A stretch of 64,000 nucleotides of DNA from Asanoa ishikariensis (GTDB lineage: Bacteria; Actinomycetota; Actinomycetes; Mycobacteriales; Micromonosporaceae), in assembly GCF_900107455.1 (NCBI RefSeq), contig NZ_FNQB01000003.1, positions 1,798,001 through 1,862,000 of the forward strand, read 5' to 3'. Below, piece after piece: positions 32,314-40,189 of the stretch. Below the pieces are notes generated by a model. The model did no database searches. It worked only from the letters and a program-made list of their open reading frames with translations, and was not told the DNA's origin. The position numbers and the translations under genes are program-made. Each line of letters opens with the position of its first letter. Within the stretch, counting starts at the first letter, position 1.

Positions 32314-33798
32314 ATGGACCGCGTCCTGGGCGGGGTGCTCGGCACCTTCGCCGTCGCGGCGATCCTGATCTGGCTGGGCCCGGCCCCGGCCGTCACGTCG
32401 TGGTCGGCGCAGGCGGCGCTCGAGGGCACCTTCGCGGTGCTGTCGTGGTGGCTGTGGCGCCGTCGGGGGCAGGACGCCCTATGCCGGCGATTCTGGGGAG
32501 CCGCCGCGATAGCCGGCCTGCTGAAGTTCGCCGGCGGGACGGTCCGCGCGGTCGACTTCGCGATCGAGCCGGCCAACGCCGGCAGCCACCGCACCGTGCC
32601 CACGCTGCTCATCGCGGCGGGTTCCCTGGTGCTGCTGGGCTTCCTGCTGACCCGACCACCCGACCTGGTCGGCAGGGAGCGGGTGCGGCTCTGGCTGGAC
32701 GCCATGACCGTGCTGGTGGCAACCTCGATCTTCGTCTGGAGCATCGCCCTGACGGGCAGCGAGGGCGCCAGCGGGTCGAGCGAGGTCGCCTGGACCGTCG
32801 TCGGCTCGGTGATCATGATCGTGTCGGCGTTCGCGATCGTCCGGCTGCTGATGACCCGGGAGGCGCCGTTCACCCGCGCGACCGGGATCGTGCTCAGCAT
32901 CTCGATCGCGCTTTTCGGCGTGGAACACGCACTCAATCCCCAGCTCGCGACCGCTGACTCCCCCGGCAGCTATGTGTTGCGGCTGGTGCCGGCGTTGATC
33001 CTCGCGGTCGCACCCTGCATCGAGCGCATGTGGGGGACCCTGACCCGCCAGGTCGGTCCGCCGAAGCGGGTACGGGTGACCCTGCGGCTGCCCTTCATCG
33101 CCGTGGCCGCCACCCAGATCATGCTGCTCGTCCAACTGTCGATCAACGGGCTCACGATCAAGAGCTGGGGCACCATCGTCGGCTCGGTGGTGCTCACGGC
33201 GGTGGTGGCAGCGCGGCAAACCGTGGTGCTGATGGAGAACGAGCGGCTGGTGCGGCGACTCGACGAGAGCATCGAAGCCCTGGGCCGGCAGGAGCAGAAG
33301 TTCCGCCACGCGGCCAACCACGACCACCTGACCGGCCTGGCCAATCGCGCGTTCTTCGACCACCACGCCCAGCGCCTGGGCAACTCCGACGCCGGCCGGG
33401 GGCGGGCCGTACTGCTGCTCGACCTCAACGACTTCAAGATGGTCAACGACACCTTCGGCCACCACGCCGGCGACGACCTGCTCAAACTCACCGCGACCCG
33501 GCTCAAACGCAGCGTACGGCCGGGCGACACGGTGGCCCGGTTGGGCGGTGACGAGTTCAGCGTGCTGCTCGCCGACGCCTCGGCCGAAGACGCCGTGGCC
33601 GCCGCCCACCGCATCCTCGGGGCCCTGGCCAAGCCGACGCACGTCCACGGTCACACGTTGCGGCCGGCCGCGAGCGTCGGCATCGCGGCGAGCGGCACCA
33701 AGCCGTTCGAGTCGCTGCTGCGCGACGCGGACGAGGCGATGTACGAGGCGAAACGGCGCAACTCGGGCTTCTACCTGCACCCGGACTCCACGGCGTAG
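32314..33798 (+). CDS. Membrane diguanylate cyclase (GGDEF)
   Basis: A 494-residue enzyme making cyclic di-GMP. About nine hydrophobic helices span residues 5-315, a short coil follows, then the GGDEF domain (~335-490). The active-site motif GGDEF is at 411-415. An intact inhibitory site RPGD (402-405) lies exactly five residues before it, so feedback inhibition by c-di-GMP is expected. The Asp of the metal site (LLLDLNDFKMVND) is present. There is no EAL domain. It is divergent from the GH48 cellulase gene and followed by a decayed copy of itself. Confidence 0.92.
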   Translation: MDRVLGGVLGTFAVAAILIWLGPAPAVTSWSAQAALEGTFAVLSWWLWRRRGQDALCRRFWGAAAIAGLLKFAGGTVRAVDFAIEPANAGSHRTVPTLLIAAGSLVLLGFLLTRPPDLVGRERVRLWLDAMTVLVATSIFVWSIALTGSEGASGSSEVAWTVVGSVIMIVSAFAIVRLLMTREAPFTRATGIVLSISIALFGVEHALNPQLATADSPGSYVLRLVPALILAVAPCIERMWGTLTRQVGPPKRVRVTLRLPFIAVAATQIMLLVQLSINGLTIKSWGTIVGSVVLTAVVAARQTVVLMENERLVRRLDESIEALGRQEQKFRHAANHDHLTGLANRAFFDHHAQRLGNSDAGRGRAVLLLDLNDFKMVNDTFGHHAGDDLLKLTATRLKRSVRPGDTVARLGGDEFSVLLADASAEDAVAAAHRILGALAKPTHVHGHTLRPAASVGIAASGTKPFESLLRDADEAMYEAKRRNSGFYLHPDSTA

Positions 33799-33802
33799 CC
33801 CC

Positions 33803-34936
33803 GTGGACCGGATCCTGGCTGGTGCTCTCGCCTTCTTCGCGGTCGCCGCGATCCTGATCGGCTGGGGGCCGGCGCCGGGCGTCACCGCATGGGCGGCCCA
33901 GGCCGTGCTCGTGGCGGCGTTCACGACCCTGTCCTGGCGCCTGGCCCAGCGCCGGGGTCAGGGTGCCCGAAGACGCAGGTTCTGGGAGGCCGCGGCCGTG
34001 GCCGGCCTGATCCTGACGGCGGGTGCGGTGCTGCGCGCGGTCGAGTCGGTGACCGACCCGGCGTCCGCGACCGCCATCCGGACCGCACCGGGAATCCTCC
34101 TGACGGTCGGCGGCCGCGCCGGACCTGCGGGCCATCCTGGTCGCCCGGATGGTGCCGGCGTTACTGCTCCTGGCCGGTGCCCGGTTCGAACAGCTTCGCC
34201 GGCCATCCGCCGCCGCGGGCCCGGCGCTCCGGCGCACGGCTGCCGATCCTCGCGGTGACCGCGACCCAGATCCTGCTCATCGTCGAGCTCGCGACCCGCG
34301 GCCTGACCATCCGCACCTGGGGAGCGCTCGCCGGGTCGATCGTCGTGACGACGTTGGTCCTGATCCGCCAGTACCTGGTCGTTGCCGACAACGAACGCCT
34401 GGTCCGGCGGCTCGACGAGACCGTCGCGGCGCTGAGCCGACAGGAGGAAGAGCTGCGCTACTCGGCGGCCCACGACCACCTCACCGGGCTGCCCAACCGG
34501 GCGTACTTCGACGACCGGGCCAAGGATCTCGGGGGGCACGTCGACCAGGGCAGGGCGGTACTGCTGCTCGACCTCGACGACTTCAAGTCGGTCAACGACA
34601 CGATGGGTCACCAGGCGGGCGACGACCTGCTCCGGGTCACGGCCGACCGGCTCGACGGCTGCGTCCGGCCCGGCGACACGGTGGCCCGGATGGGTGGCGA
34701 CGAGTTCAGCGTGCTGCTGACCGACGCGACGACCGAGGACGAGGTCGCCGCCGCCCATCGCGTCCTGGTCACCCTGGCCGAGCCGATGCGCATCGACGGA
34801 CGTCTGTTGCGGCCATCGGCCAGCGTCGGCATCGCGGCGAGCGGCACCAAGTCGTTCGAAGCGCTGCTGCGCGGCGATGTACGAGGCGAAGCGCCAAAAT
34901 TCCGGGTTCCTTCTGCACCCGGACGCGACGCCATAA
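33803..34936 (+). pseudogene. Decayed tandem copy of the GGDEF gene
   Basis: Starting with GTG 33803 (MDRILAGALAFFAVAAILIG) the sequence follows the upstream diguanylate cyclase closely but is broken. After about 34100 a block of ~110 codons is missing and the frame shifts twice before LPILAVTATQILLIVELATRG (from ~34240). The cyclase domain is then readable with its own intact RPGD and GGDEF. Near 34871 an 11-nt deletion relative to the upstream gene (LLRD...MYEAK) shifts the frame again, and the matching end MYEAKRQNSGFLLHPDATP stops at 34936 in the first frame. Tandem duplication followed by decay is the simplest reading; sequencing error could explain single shifts but not the large deletion. 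Confidence 0.85.
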
Positions 34937-35007
34937 ATCGAAACTTCCGATCATGTCCAGGGGGTTTCCCGCGCGCTGCGGGGCAGCTACAGTCTGACCA
35001 ACGTCGA

Positions 35008-35021
35008 TGGGAGCGCTTCCA
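35008..35021 (+). promoter_or_regulatory. CebR box of a small transcription unit
   Basis: TGGGAGCGCTTCCA matches the CebR operator at 13 of 14 positions. A TACAGT -10 (34988-34993) would start transcription near 35000, placing the box just downstream of the start. It ends 3 nt before ATG 35025. Confidence 0.7.
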
Positions 35022-35024
35022 TTG

Positions 35025-35180
35025 ATGAACGTCAGAGTAGGCCGGCGACGGGCCAGCCCGGACTCCGTCGCCGGTCTCCGCTCCCTCTTCGAGAGGAGGT
35101 GGAACCACCGCCACTCGCGTGGCCCGGCTCCCGCGCGACACGCACGATTGGTGCCAACCGCCGTGCGTGTATGTAACTGA
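35025..35180 (+). CDS. 51-codon small ORF between a CebR box and a terminator
   Basis: ATG 35025 to TGA 35178-35180 encodes a basic, Arg-rich 51-residue peptide (begins MNVRVGRRRASPDSVAGLRS). No signal peptide, membrane helix or known motif was seen. GGGAG inside the CebR box (35009-35013) is the only ribosome-site candidate, 11 nt upstream. Only about three quarters of third positions are G/C, below the neighbours, so it may not be translated; the unit could instead be a small RNA. A 13-bp-arm hairpin starts 1 nt after the stop. Box, ORF and terminator together form a self-contained cellobiose-responsive unit of ~200 nt. Confidence 0.4.
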   Translation: MNVRVGRRRASPDSVAGLRSLFERRWNHRHSRGPAPARHARLVPTAVRVCN

Positions 35181-35181
35181 G

Positions 35182-35214
35182 GTTGGGGGTGGGGTTGCCC
35201 TCCCCGCCCCCAAC
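35182..35214 (+). terminator. Hairpin terminator of the small unit
   Basis: Arms 35182-35194 (GTTGGGGGTGGGG) and 35202-35214 (CCCCGCCCCCAAC) pair over 13 bp with one G-T, around a 7-nt loop. It starts right after the stop of the 51-codon ORF and isolates it from the GH1 promoter. The 120 bp from 35215 to the GH1 promoter contain nothing I can identify. Confidence 0.7.
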
Positions 35215-35337
35215 GCTAGCCCTCGATTGTTACGGGCATGAATCGGTCGACAGGACAGGCGGCGACGCCCAACCGGTCGACCGTCTGCTTTGTCCGGCTT
35301 CACAGCGTCCGGGGTTCCGGGACCGGGCTTTTCGTTG

Positions 35338-35359
35338 TACGATCTTGGGAGCGCTCCCA
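35338..35359 (+). promoter_or_regulatory. GH1 promoter -10 with perfect CebR box
   Basis: TACGAT (35338-35343) is followed 2 nt later by TGGGAGCGCTCCCA (35346-35359), identical to the 14-bp CebR operator. The box would cover the transcription start. The beta-glucosidase ATG lies 26 nt downstream after GAGGAG. Confidence 0.85.
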
Positions 35360-35385
35360 GATCCCACCCCGAGGAGACCTGCGAC

Positions 35386-36879
35386 ATGACCGTGCTGACC
35401 CGACGGCGCCTGCTGCGCCGCGCCGCTCTCTCGGCCACCGCGGCCACCGCCGCCCGCGTGTCCGCGCGTCCGGCCAGCGGAGTCGCCATCTCCGCGGCGT
35501 CGCTGCTCGCCGCCGCCTGCGACCCCGACTCACCGGATGCCGACCCGAACCCCGAACGCCGGCTGGGAATGCGCTTCCCGGACGACTTCCGCTGGGGTGC
35601 CGCGACCTCCGCGTACCAGATCGAAGGCGCTGCCAAGGAAGACGGCCGCGGCGCGTCCATCTGGGACACGTTCAGCCACACGCCCGGCCGGACCCGCAAC
35701 GGCGACACCGGCGACGTCGCGGCCGACCACTACCACCGCTGGGCGAACGACCTCGACCTGATGAAGGACCTGGGGCTACGCAGCTACCGGTTCAGCATCT
35801 CGTGGCCGCGGGTGCAGGCCGATGGCACCGGCAAGGCCAATCAGCGAGGGCTCGACTTCTACCGCCGGCTGGTCGACGGCCTGCACGAGCGCGGCATCGA
35901 GCCGATGGCGACGCTGTTCCACTGGGACCTGCCGCAGGCGTTGCAGGACGTCGGCGGTTGGGAGAACCGGGACGTCGCGTACCGGTTCGCCGACTATGCC
36001 GCCGCCGTGTTCGAGGCGCTCGGCACCGCCGTCCCGGACTGGCTGACGATCAACGAGCCGAAGACCGTCGTGCAGAACGGCTACCTCGGCGGTCACCACG
36101 CGCCCGGGCTGCGCGACCCGGACGCGGCCTACCTGGTCGCGCACCATCTCCAGCTCGCACACGGGCTCGCGGTGCGGGCGCTGCGCGCCGAGTCCGACGC
36201 GCGGATCGGGCCGGCGCTCAACCTGCACCCGTGCTACCCGGCCGACGACCGCCCCGAGACGGCGACGGCCACCCGGCTGTACGACGGGTACGAGAACCGG
36301 CTCTACCTCGACTCGATCCTGCGCGGCGCGTACCCGCAGGACGTGCTCGACGACCTCGGTCCGCGGAGCCGGATGGTGCGCGGGATCCGCGACGGTGACC
36401 TCGCGGTCATCTCGTCGCCGGTCGACCTGCTGGCCGTGCAGTACTACACGCCCTACTACGTCACCACCGGCGGCGACACCGAGAAGCGCTGGCCGACGTC
36501 CGAGGCCTTCTGGCAGCAGATCTTCCCCGAGGGGATGTTCGACCTGCTGACCCGGATCACCCGCGACTACGGTCCGATCCCGCTGACCATCACCGAGAAC
36601 GGCCTGCCGTGCCCGGACGAGCTCGGCGCCGACGGTGCCGTCAGTGACCCGGGCCGGATCGAGTTCCTGCGCGACCACTTCGCCGCGGCACACCGCGCGA
36701 TCGAGGCTGGTGTGCCGCTGGAGAGCTACCACGTGTGGTCGCTGATGGACAACTTCGAATGGGCCGAGGGGTACGACCAGCGCTGGGGACTGGTCTACGT
36801 GGACTACCCGACGCAGCGCCGCATCCTGAAGCGCAGCGCCCACTGGTACCGGGGTGTCATCAAGGACAACACGGTCTAG
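35386..36879 (+). CDS. GH1 beta-glucosidase, predicted Tat-exported lipoprotein
   Basis: A 497-residue GH1 enzyme that splits cellobiose and short cello-oligosaccharides to glucose. The catalytic domain (~60-495) has acid/base Glu224 in TINEP and nucleophile Glu404 in ITENG. Unlike the usual cytoplasmic enzymes it has a 45-residue N-terminal leader with a twin-arginine motif (TRRRLLRR, 5-12) and a lipobox LLAAAC (lipidated Cys45), so it should be folded in the cell, exported by Tat and anchored outside. ATG 35386 has GAGGAG upstream. The perfect CebR box places it in the cellulose regulon with GH48. The stop is directly adjacent to the convergent roadblock gene. Confidence 0.93.
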   Translation: MTVLTRRRLLRRAALSATAATAARVSARPASGVAISAASLLAAACDPDSPDADPNPERRLGMRFPDDFRWGAATSAYQIEGAAKEDGRGASIWDTFSHTPGRTRNGDTGDVAADHYHRWANDLDLMKDLGLRSYRFSISWPRVQADGTGKANQRGLDFYRRLVDGLHERGIEPMATLFHWDLPQALQDVGGWENRDVAYRFADYAAAVFEALGTAVPDWLTINEPKTVVQNGYLGGHHAPGLRDPDAAYLVAHHLQLAHGLAVRALRAESDARIGPALNLHPCYPADDRPETATATRLYDGYENRLYLDSILRGAYPQDVLDDLGPRSRMVRGIRDGDLAVISSPVDLLAVQYYTPYYVTTGGDTEKRWPTSEAFWQQIFPEGMFDLLTRITRDYGPIPLTITENGLPCPDELGADGAVSDPGRIEFLRDHFAAAHRAIEAGVPLESYHVWSLMDNFEWAEGYDQRWGLVYVDYPTQRRILKRSAHWYRGVIKDNTV

Positions 36880-37302
36880 CTACCTGGGGAGGGCTTGCTG
36901 GAGCTCCTCGCGCAAGGCCGGCGTCAGCATCTCGCCGGCCTGCTTGGCCAGCCGGGCCATCTCGTAGCCGACCACGCCGATGTCGGCGTCCGCGCCGGCC
37001 AGCGTCGCCAGGATCGAGCCGTCGCGGATGTGCATCACCAGGAAGTAGCCGCGGCCCATCTCGACGACCGTCTGCTTGACGTAGTCGTTGTCGAACATCT
37101 GGGCCGCGCCGCTGGTGATGCTCATGACGCCAGAGGTGACGGCGGCCAGCTTGTCGGCGTGGTCGCGCGGCAGGTGGTCGGAGACGGCGATCAGCAGGCC
37201 GTCCGAGGACACCACGATGGCGTGCGAGACGCCCGGGACCCGCTGGGCGAAACCGCTGACCAGCCAGCTCAGGTCGCGTGCCTCGCGGCTGAGCGTCGTC
37301 AT
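36880..37302 (-). CDS. Roadblock/LC7 protein (conservon CvnB type)
   Basis: A 140-residue roadblock-domain protein (LSWLVSGFAQRVPGVSHAIVVSSDGLLIAVS at the N-terminus). In conservons this MglB-like protein works with a sensor protein (CvnA), a DUF742 protein (CvnC) and a Ras-like GTPase (CvnD), probably as the GTPase regulator. Its ATG overlaps the stop of the sensor gene by 4 nt, so it is coupled. No DUF742 or GTPase gene follows: the GH1 gene lies directly downstream on the other strand. Confidence 0.88.
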   Translation of the reverse strand: MTTLSREARDLSWLVSGFAQRVPGVSHAIVVSSDGLLIAVSDHLPRDHADKLAAVTSGVMSITSGAAQMFDNDYVKQTVVEMGRGYFLVMHIRDGSILATLAGADADIGVVGYEMARLAKQAGEMLTPALREELQQALPR

Positions 37303-39989
37303 CGTTGCTCCTGTTCTCCGCGCCAGGCCGGCGCGCTCGTCAGATCGTTCGGGTCCTCGGACTCGGCGCGTCGCACACCGCCGTAGAACTGGTTCAGCAC
37401 GTTGCCCACCGCGTCGGGGTCGGCTTCGCTGCGGGGCGCCGGGACCGGTGCGGCACCGTTGCCGCCCGGAAGTTGGGCCATCGGCACCCGCAGGGGCAGG
37501 CCGGTCCGGCCCACTCCCGCGGTCATCGGCACCGCGGGCGGGGCCGGGGCCGGTGCGACGGTCTCGGCGCGGGGGGTGGCCGCCGAACCGGCGCGGGAGA
37601 ACCAAGAGACGCCCGCGTTGGGGCCGCTGGGGCGAGCGGACCCGCGGGTCGCCTGCGCCGGCACCGGTGCGGGCGCGGGCGCGGGGACGGCTTCGGGCAC
37701 CACCGGCGCGGCCGGCGCCGGCACCTCGGGCGCCGGAACGGCAGGTGCCGGGACCGCCGGCACGGCCGGGTGGCCGTTGCGGGCGGGAGTGGTCTCGATG
37801 GGGAGCGGGATCGGTCCCCCCGCCACCGCCGGCACCCCGCGTCCCGGCGTCGACAGGGTGAGCGCCGGAGCCGGGCCGCCTGCCGCCGGGCCGCCGGCGG
37901 ACGGTGCCGGCTGGAGGGACGGCGCCGCGCCGGAGACCGCGGCCACCGCGGCCAGCATCGGACGTGCCGGCCGATAGGGCAGCTCGGCCTGGTCGTGCAC
38001 GAGGATGTCGGCCGGCAGCCGCACGACGGCGATCACGCCGCCGCGCCGGCCGGCGCGAAGCTCGACCCGAACGCCGTGCCGGGCCGCCAGGTGGCTGACC
38101 ACGAACAGGCCCATCCGCTCGGACGCCGCCACGTCGGCGGTCGGCGGCGCGGCCAGCGTGTCGTTGGCCTCCTGCAACGCGTTCGGTGACATGCCCAGGC
38201 CGTCGTCGACGATCTCGACGACCGTGCCGACCCGGGAGCCGCCGTGCGCGTACACGTGCACCGTCGTCGTCGGTGGGGAGAACACGGTGGCGTTCTCCAG
38301 CAGCTCGGCGAGCAGGTGCACGAGGTCGCCGACGGCGTGCCCGACCACGTGCACGGGGTCGATCCCCTCGTGCCGCACCCGGGGGTAGGACTCGATCCCG
38401 GCGACTGCCGCCAGCACGACCGCCGGGAGCGCGACCGGGTCGCTCCACCGGCGCGTCGACTCGATGCCGGCCAGCACGAGCAGGCTGTCGTCGTTGCGGC
38501 GCATGCGGGCGGCCAGGTGGTCCAGCTTGAACAGGTTCTCGAGCTGCTCCGGGTCGCTCTCCTCGCGCTCCAGCTCGTCGAGCAGCTCCAACTGGCGCTC
38601 GACCAGCACCTGGCTGCGCCGGGCCAGGTTGACGAACATCGCGTTGACGGTGCGTCGCATCGTGGCCTGCTCGACGCCGACCGCGATCGCGCTGTGGTGC
38701 ACGGCCATGAACGCCTCGGCCATCTCACCGATCTCGTCCCGCGATTGGATCGGGTTGGGCCAGACCTCGATCCGCGGCACCGAGCCACTCATCGTGCGCA
38801 GGCGGTCCAGGGCGTCGGGGAGCTGCACCTGGGCGATCTGCAGGGCGTGGGTCCGCAGGGTACGCAGCGAGCGGCCGATCGAGCGGCCGACCACGATCGA
38901 GGTGAGCACCGCGATCACCAGGACGAGCAGGATGCCGCCGGCGACCAGGAGGCTGTTGCGGAGCTGCGCGCTGCTGCTCGCGTCGGCCGCGTCGGCGGCG
39001 TCGGCGTTGACCCGCTCCTCCACGGTGCGCAGCAGCTCGGCCCGGTTCTGGCTGGCCGCCCACCACGCCTCGGCGGGAAGCACGCGCGGCGCCCGGGCGG
39101 TGCCGATGGTCTGCTCCTCCAGCCGGGTCGCCTCGACGAACTCCTGCAGCGCCGAGGTGTCGTCGTACAGGGTGACCTGGCCCGGCGCGGCGGTGAGCCG
39201 GAAGTCGGCCAGCGCGGCGAGCTGCTGAGTGCGCAGGTCGGAGAGGGTGACCAGGTCGTCGGGGCCGTAGCCGCCCGCCATCGACACGGCGAAGATCCGG
39301 GCACGGGCCCGCGAGCCCAGCTCCTTGACCCGGGCGATCTGCACCGAGCGGAGCACGGCCTGGGACAGCTCCGGATGCTGTGCGCCCGGCGAGGGCTCGG
39401 CCAGCAGCGCCACCAGCGCGTCGAGCAGCCGGGTGTACGTGTCGAACACGGTCTGCGGCGTCGCGGTGCCGCCCGCCGCGGTGCGCAGCGTCGGGAGCTG
39501 GTCGATCAGCTCGATCGTGCGACCGTAGGCGACCTGCCAGGAGACGTCGCCGCCGAGGGCCGGGTCCGCCGCCGCGCGGAACTTCGTCGCGGCCGCGTCG
39601 ACCGCGGTCTCGTACGGACGCAGCACGTTGCTCAGCCGACCGGGGTCCGGCCGCCCGCCCGCGTCGAGGGGCGCGGCCAGCTCACCGGCGGTGCGGTCCC
39701 GCTCCTGCTGGAGGGCGTCCATCAGCGTGGCGATCTCGTCGGCGACGCCCGCCTCGGAGGAGAACTGGCCGAGCGTGTTGGCCTGGGTGAACAGGGTGCG
39801 CGCCTGGAAGCCGGCGAGCAGCAGGAAGGCCACCGACGGGACGATCAGGACGGCCGTCAGCTTGCTGCGGATGCGCCAGTCGCGCAGCCGATAACGGGAG
39901 TACGGACGATGAGAGGCGAGCCTCGTATCGACGCTCTGCCGGCGATGGTGCGGCACGGCGCCTGTTGGCTGCCCGGTCGCTCCTGCCAC
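37299..39989 (-). CDS. Nitrate-sensing-type membrane sensor kinase (conservon CvnA type)
   Basis: An 896-residue membrane protein. A first membrane helix lies at ~40-60 (KLTAVLIVPSVAFLLLAGF), then an extracellular NIT-like helical sensor (~65-330), a second helix (~345-370), a HAMP-like linker, a coupling region (LVERQLELLDELEREESDPEQ), a HATPase domain with N-box ELLENATVFS (~565-690) and a long Pro/Ala-rich tail (~700-896). No clear phospho-acceptor His box is visible, as in other CvnA proteins. GTG 39989 is chosen because AGGAGG sits 6 nt upstream; longer starts to 40067 lack a ribosome site. Coupled to the roadblock gene. Confidence 0.87.
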   Translation of the reverse strand: MAGATGQPTGAVPHHRRQSVDTRLASHRPYSRYRLRDWRIRSKLTAVLIVPSVAFLLLAGFQARTLFTQANTLGQFSSEAGVADEIATLMDALQQERDRTAGELAAPLDAGGRPDPGRLSNVLRPYETAVDAAATKFRAAADPALGGDVSWQVAYGRTIELIDQLPTLRTAAGGTATPQTVFDTYTRLLDALVALLAEPSPGAQHPELSQAVLRSVQIARVKELGSRARARIFAVSMAGGYGPDDLVTLSDLRTQQLAALADFRLTAAPGQVTLYDDTSALQEFVEATRLEEQTIGTARAPRVLPAEAWWAASQNRAELLRTVEERVNADAADAADASSSAQLRNSLLVAGGILLVLVIAVLTSIVVGRSIGRSLRTLRTHALQIAQVQLPDALDRLRTMSGSVPRIEVWPNPIQSRDEIGEMAEAFMAVHHSAIAVGVEQATMRRTVNAMFVNLARRSQVLVERQLELLDELEREESDPEQLENLFKLDHLAARMRRNDDSLLVLAGIESTRRWSDPVALPAVVLAAVAGIESYPRVRHEGIDPVHVVGHAVGDLVHLLAELLENATVFSPPTTTVHVYAHGGSRVGTVVEIVDDGLGMSPNALQEANDTLAAPPTADVAASERMGLFVVSHLAARHGVRVELRAGRRGGVIAVVRLPADILVHDQAELPYRPARPMLAAVAAVSGAAPSLQPAPSAGGPAAGGPAPALTLSTPGRGVPAVAGGPIPLPIETTPARNGHPAVPAVPAPAVPAPEVPAPAAPVVPEAVPAPAPAPVPAQATRGSARPSGPNAGVSWFSRAGSAATPRAETVAPAPAPPAVPMTAGVGRTGLPLRVPMAQLPGGNGAAPVPAPRSEADPDAVGNVLNQFYGGVRRAESEDPNDLTSAPAWRGEQEQR

Positions 39990-40115
39990 CAGTTTCCTCC
40001 TCGTCGCCCCGGCGCCGGCCACACCGGGAAACCCGTTCATCCAACCAGGCGGCGCGGCGCCGCGCACGGGGGCAAACGCCCAGTGTGGTCACCATGAACG
40101 CGTGGTGGAGGGGCC

Positions 40116-40134
40116 AGCCGCCCGTCCGGCGGCT
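40116..40134. terminator. Small GC hairpin downstream of the FGGY kinase gene
   Basis: AGCCGCC (40116-40122), loop CGTCC, GGCGGCT (40128-40134). It lies 56 nt past the FGGY stop and upstream of the conservon sensor gene, both on the minus strand. It may be a weak terminator between them. Otherwise the gap 39990-40189 shows no gene. Confidence 0.35.
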
Positions 40135-40189
40135 CAAACTCGTCCGTCCGGTTGGATCATCCTCGCAGAGAGATCACCAACGGGTCGAG

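Noticed and set aside
34608-35708. Minus-strand frame of 366 codons across the CebR/GH1 upstream region
   Set aside because: It runs through the CebR boxes, the terminator hairpin and antisense to the start of GH1 and the decayed GGDEF copy; composition is Arg/Ser-rich with no domain.
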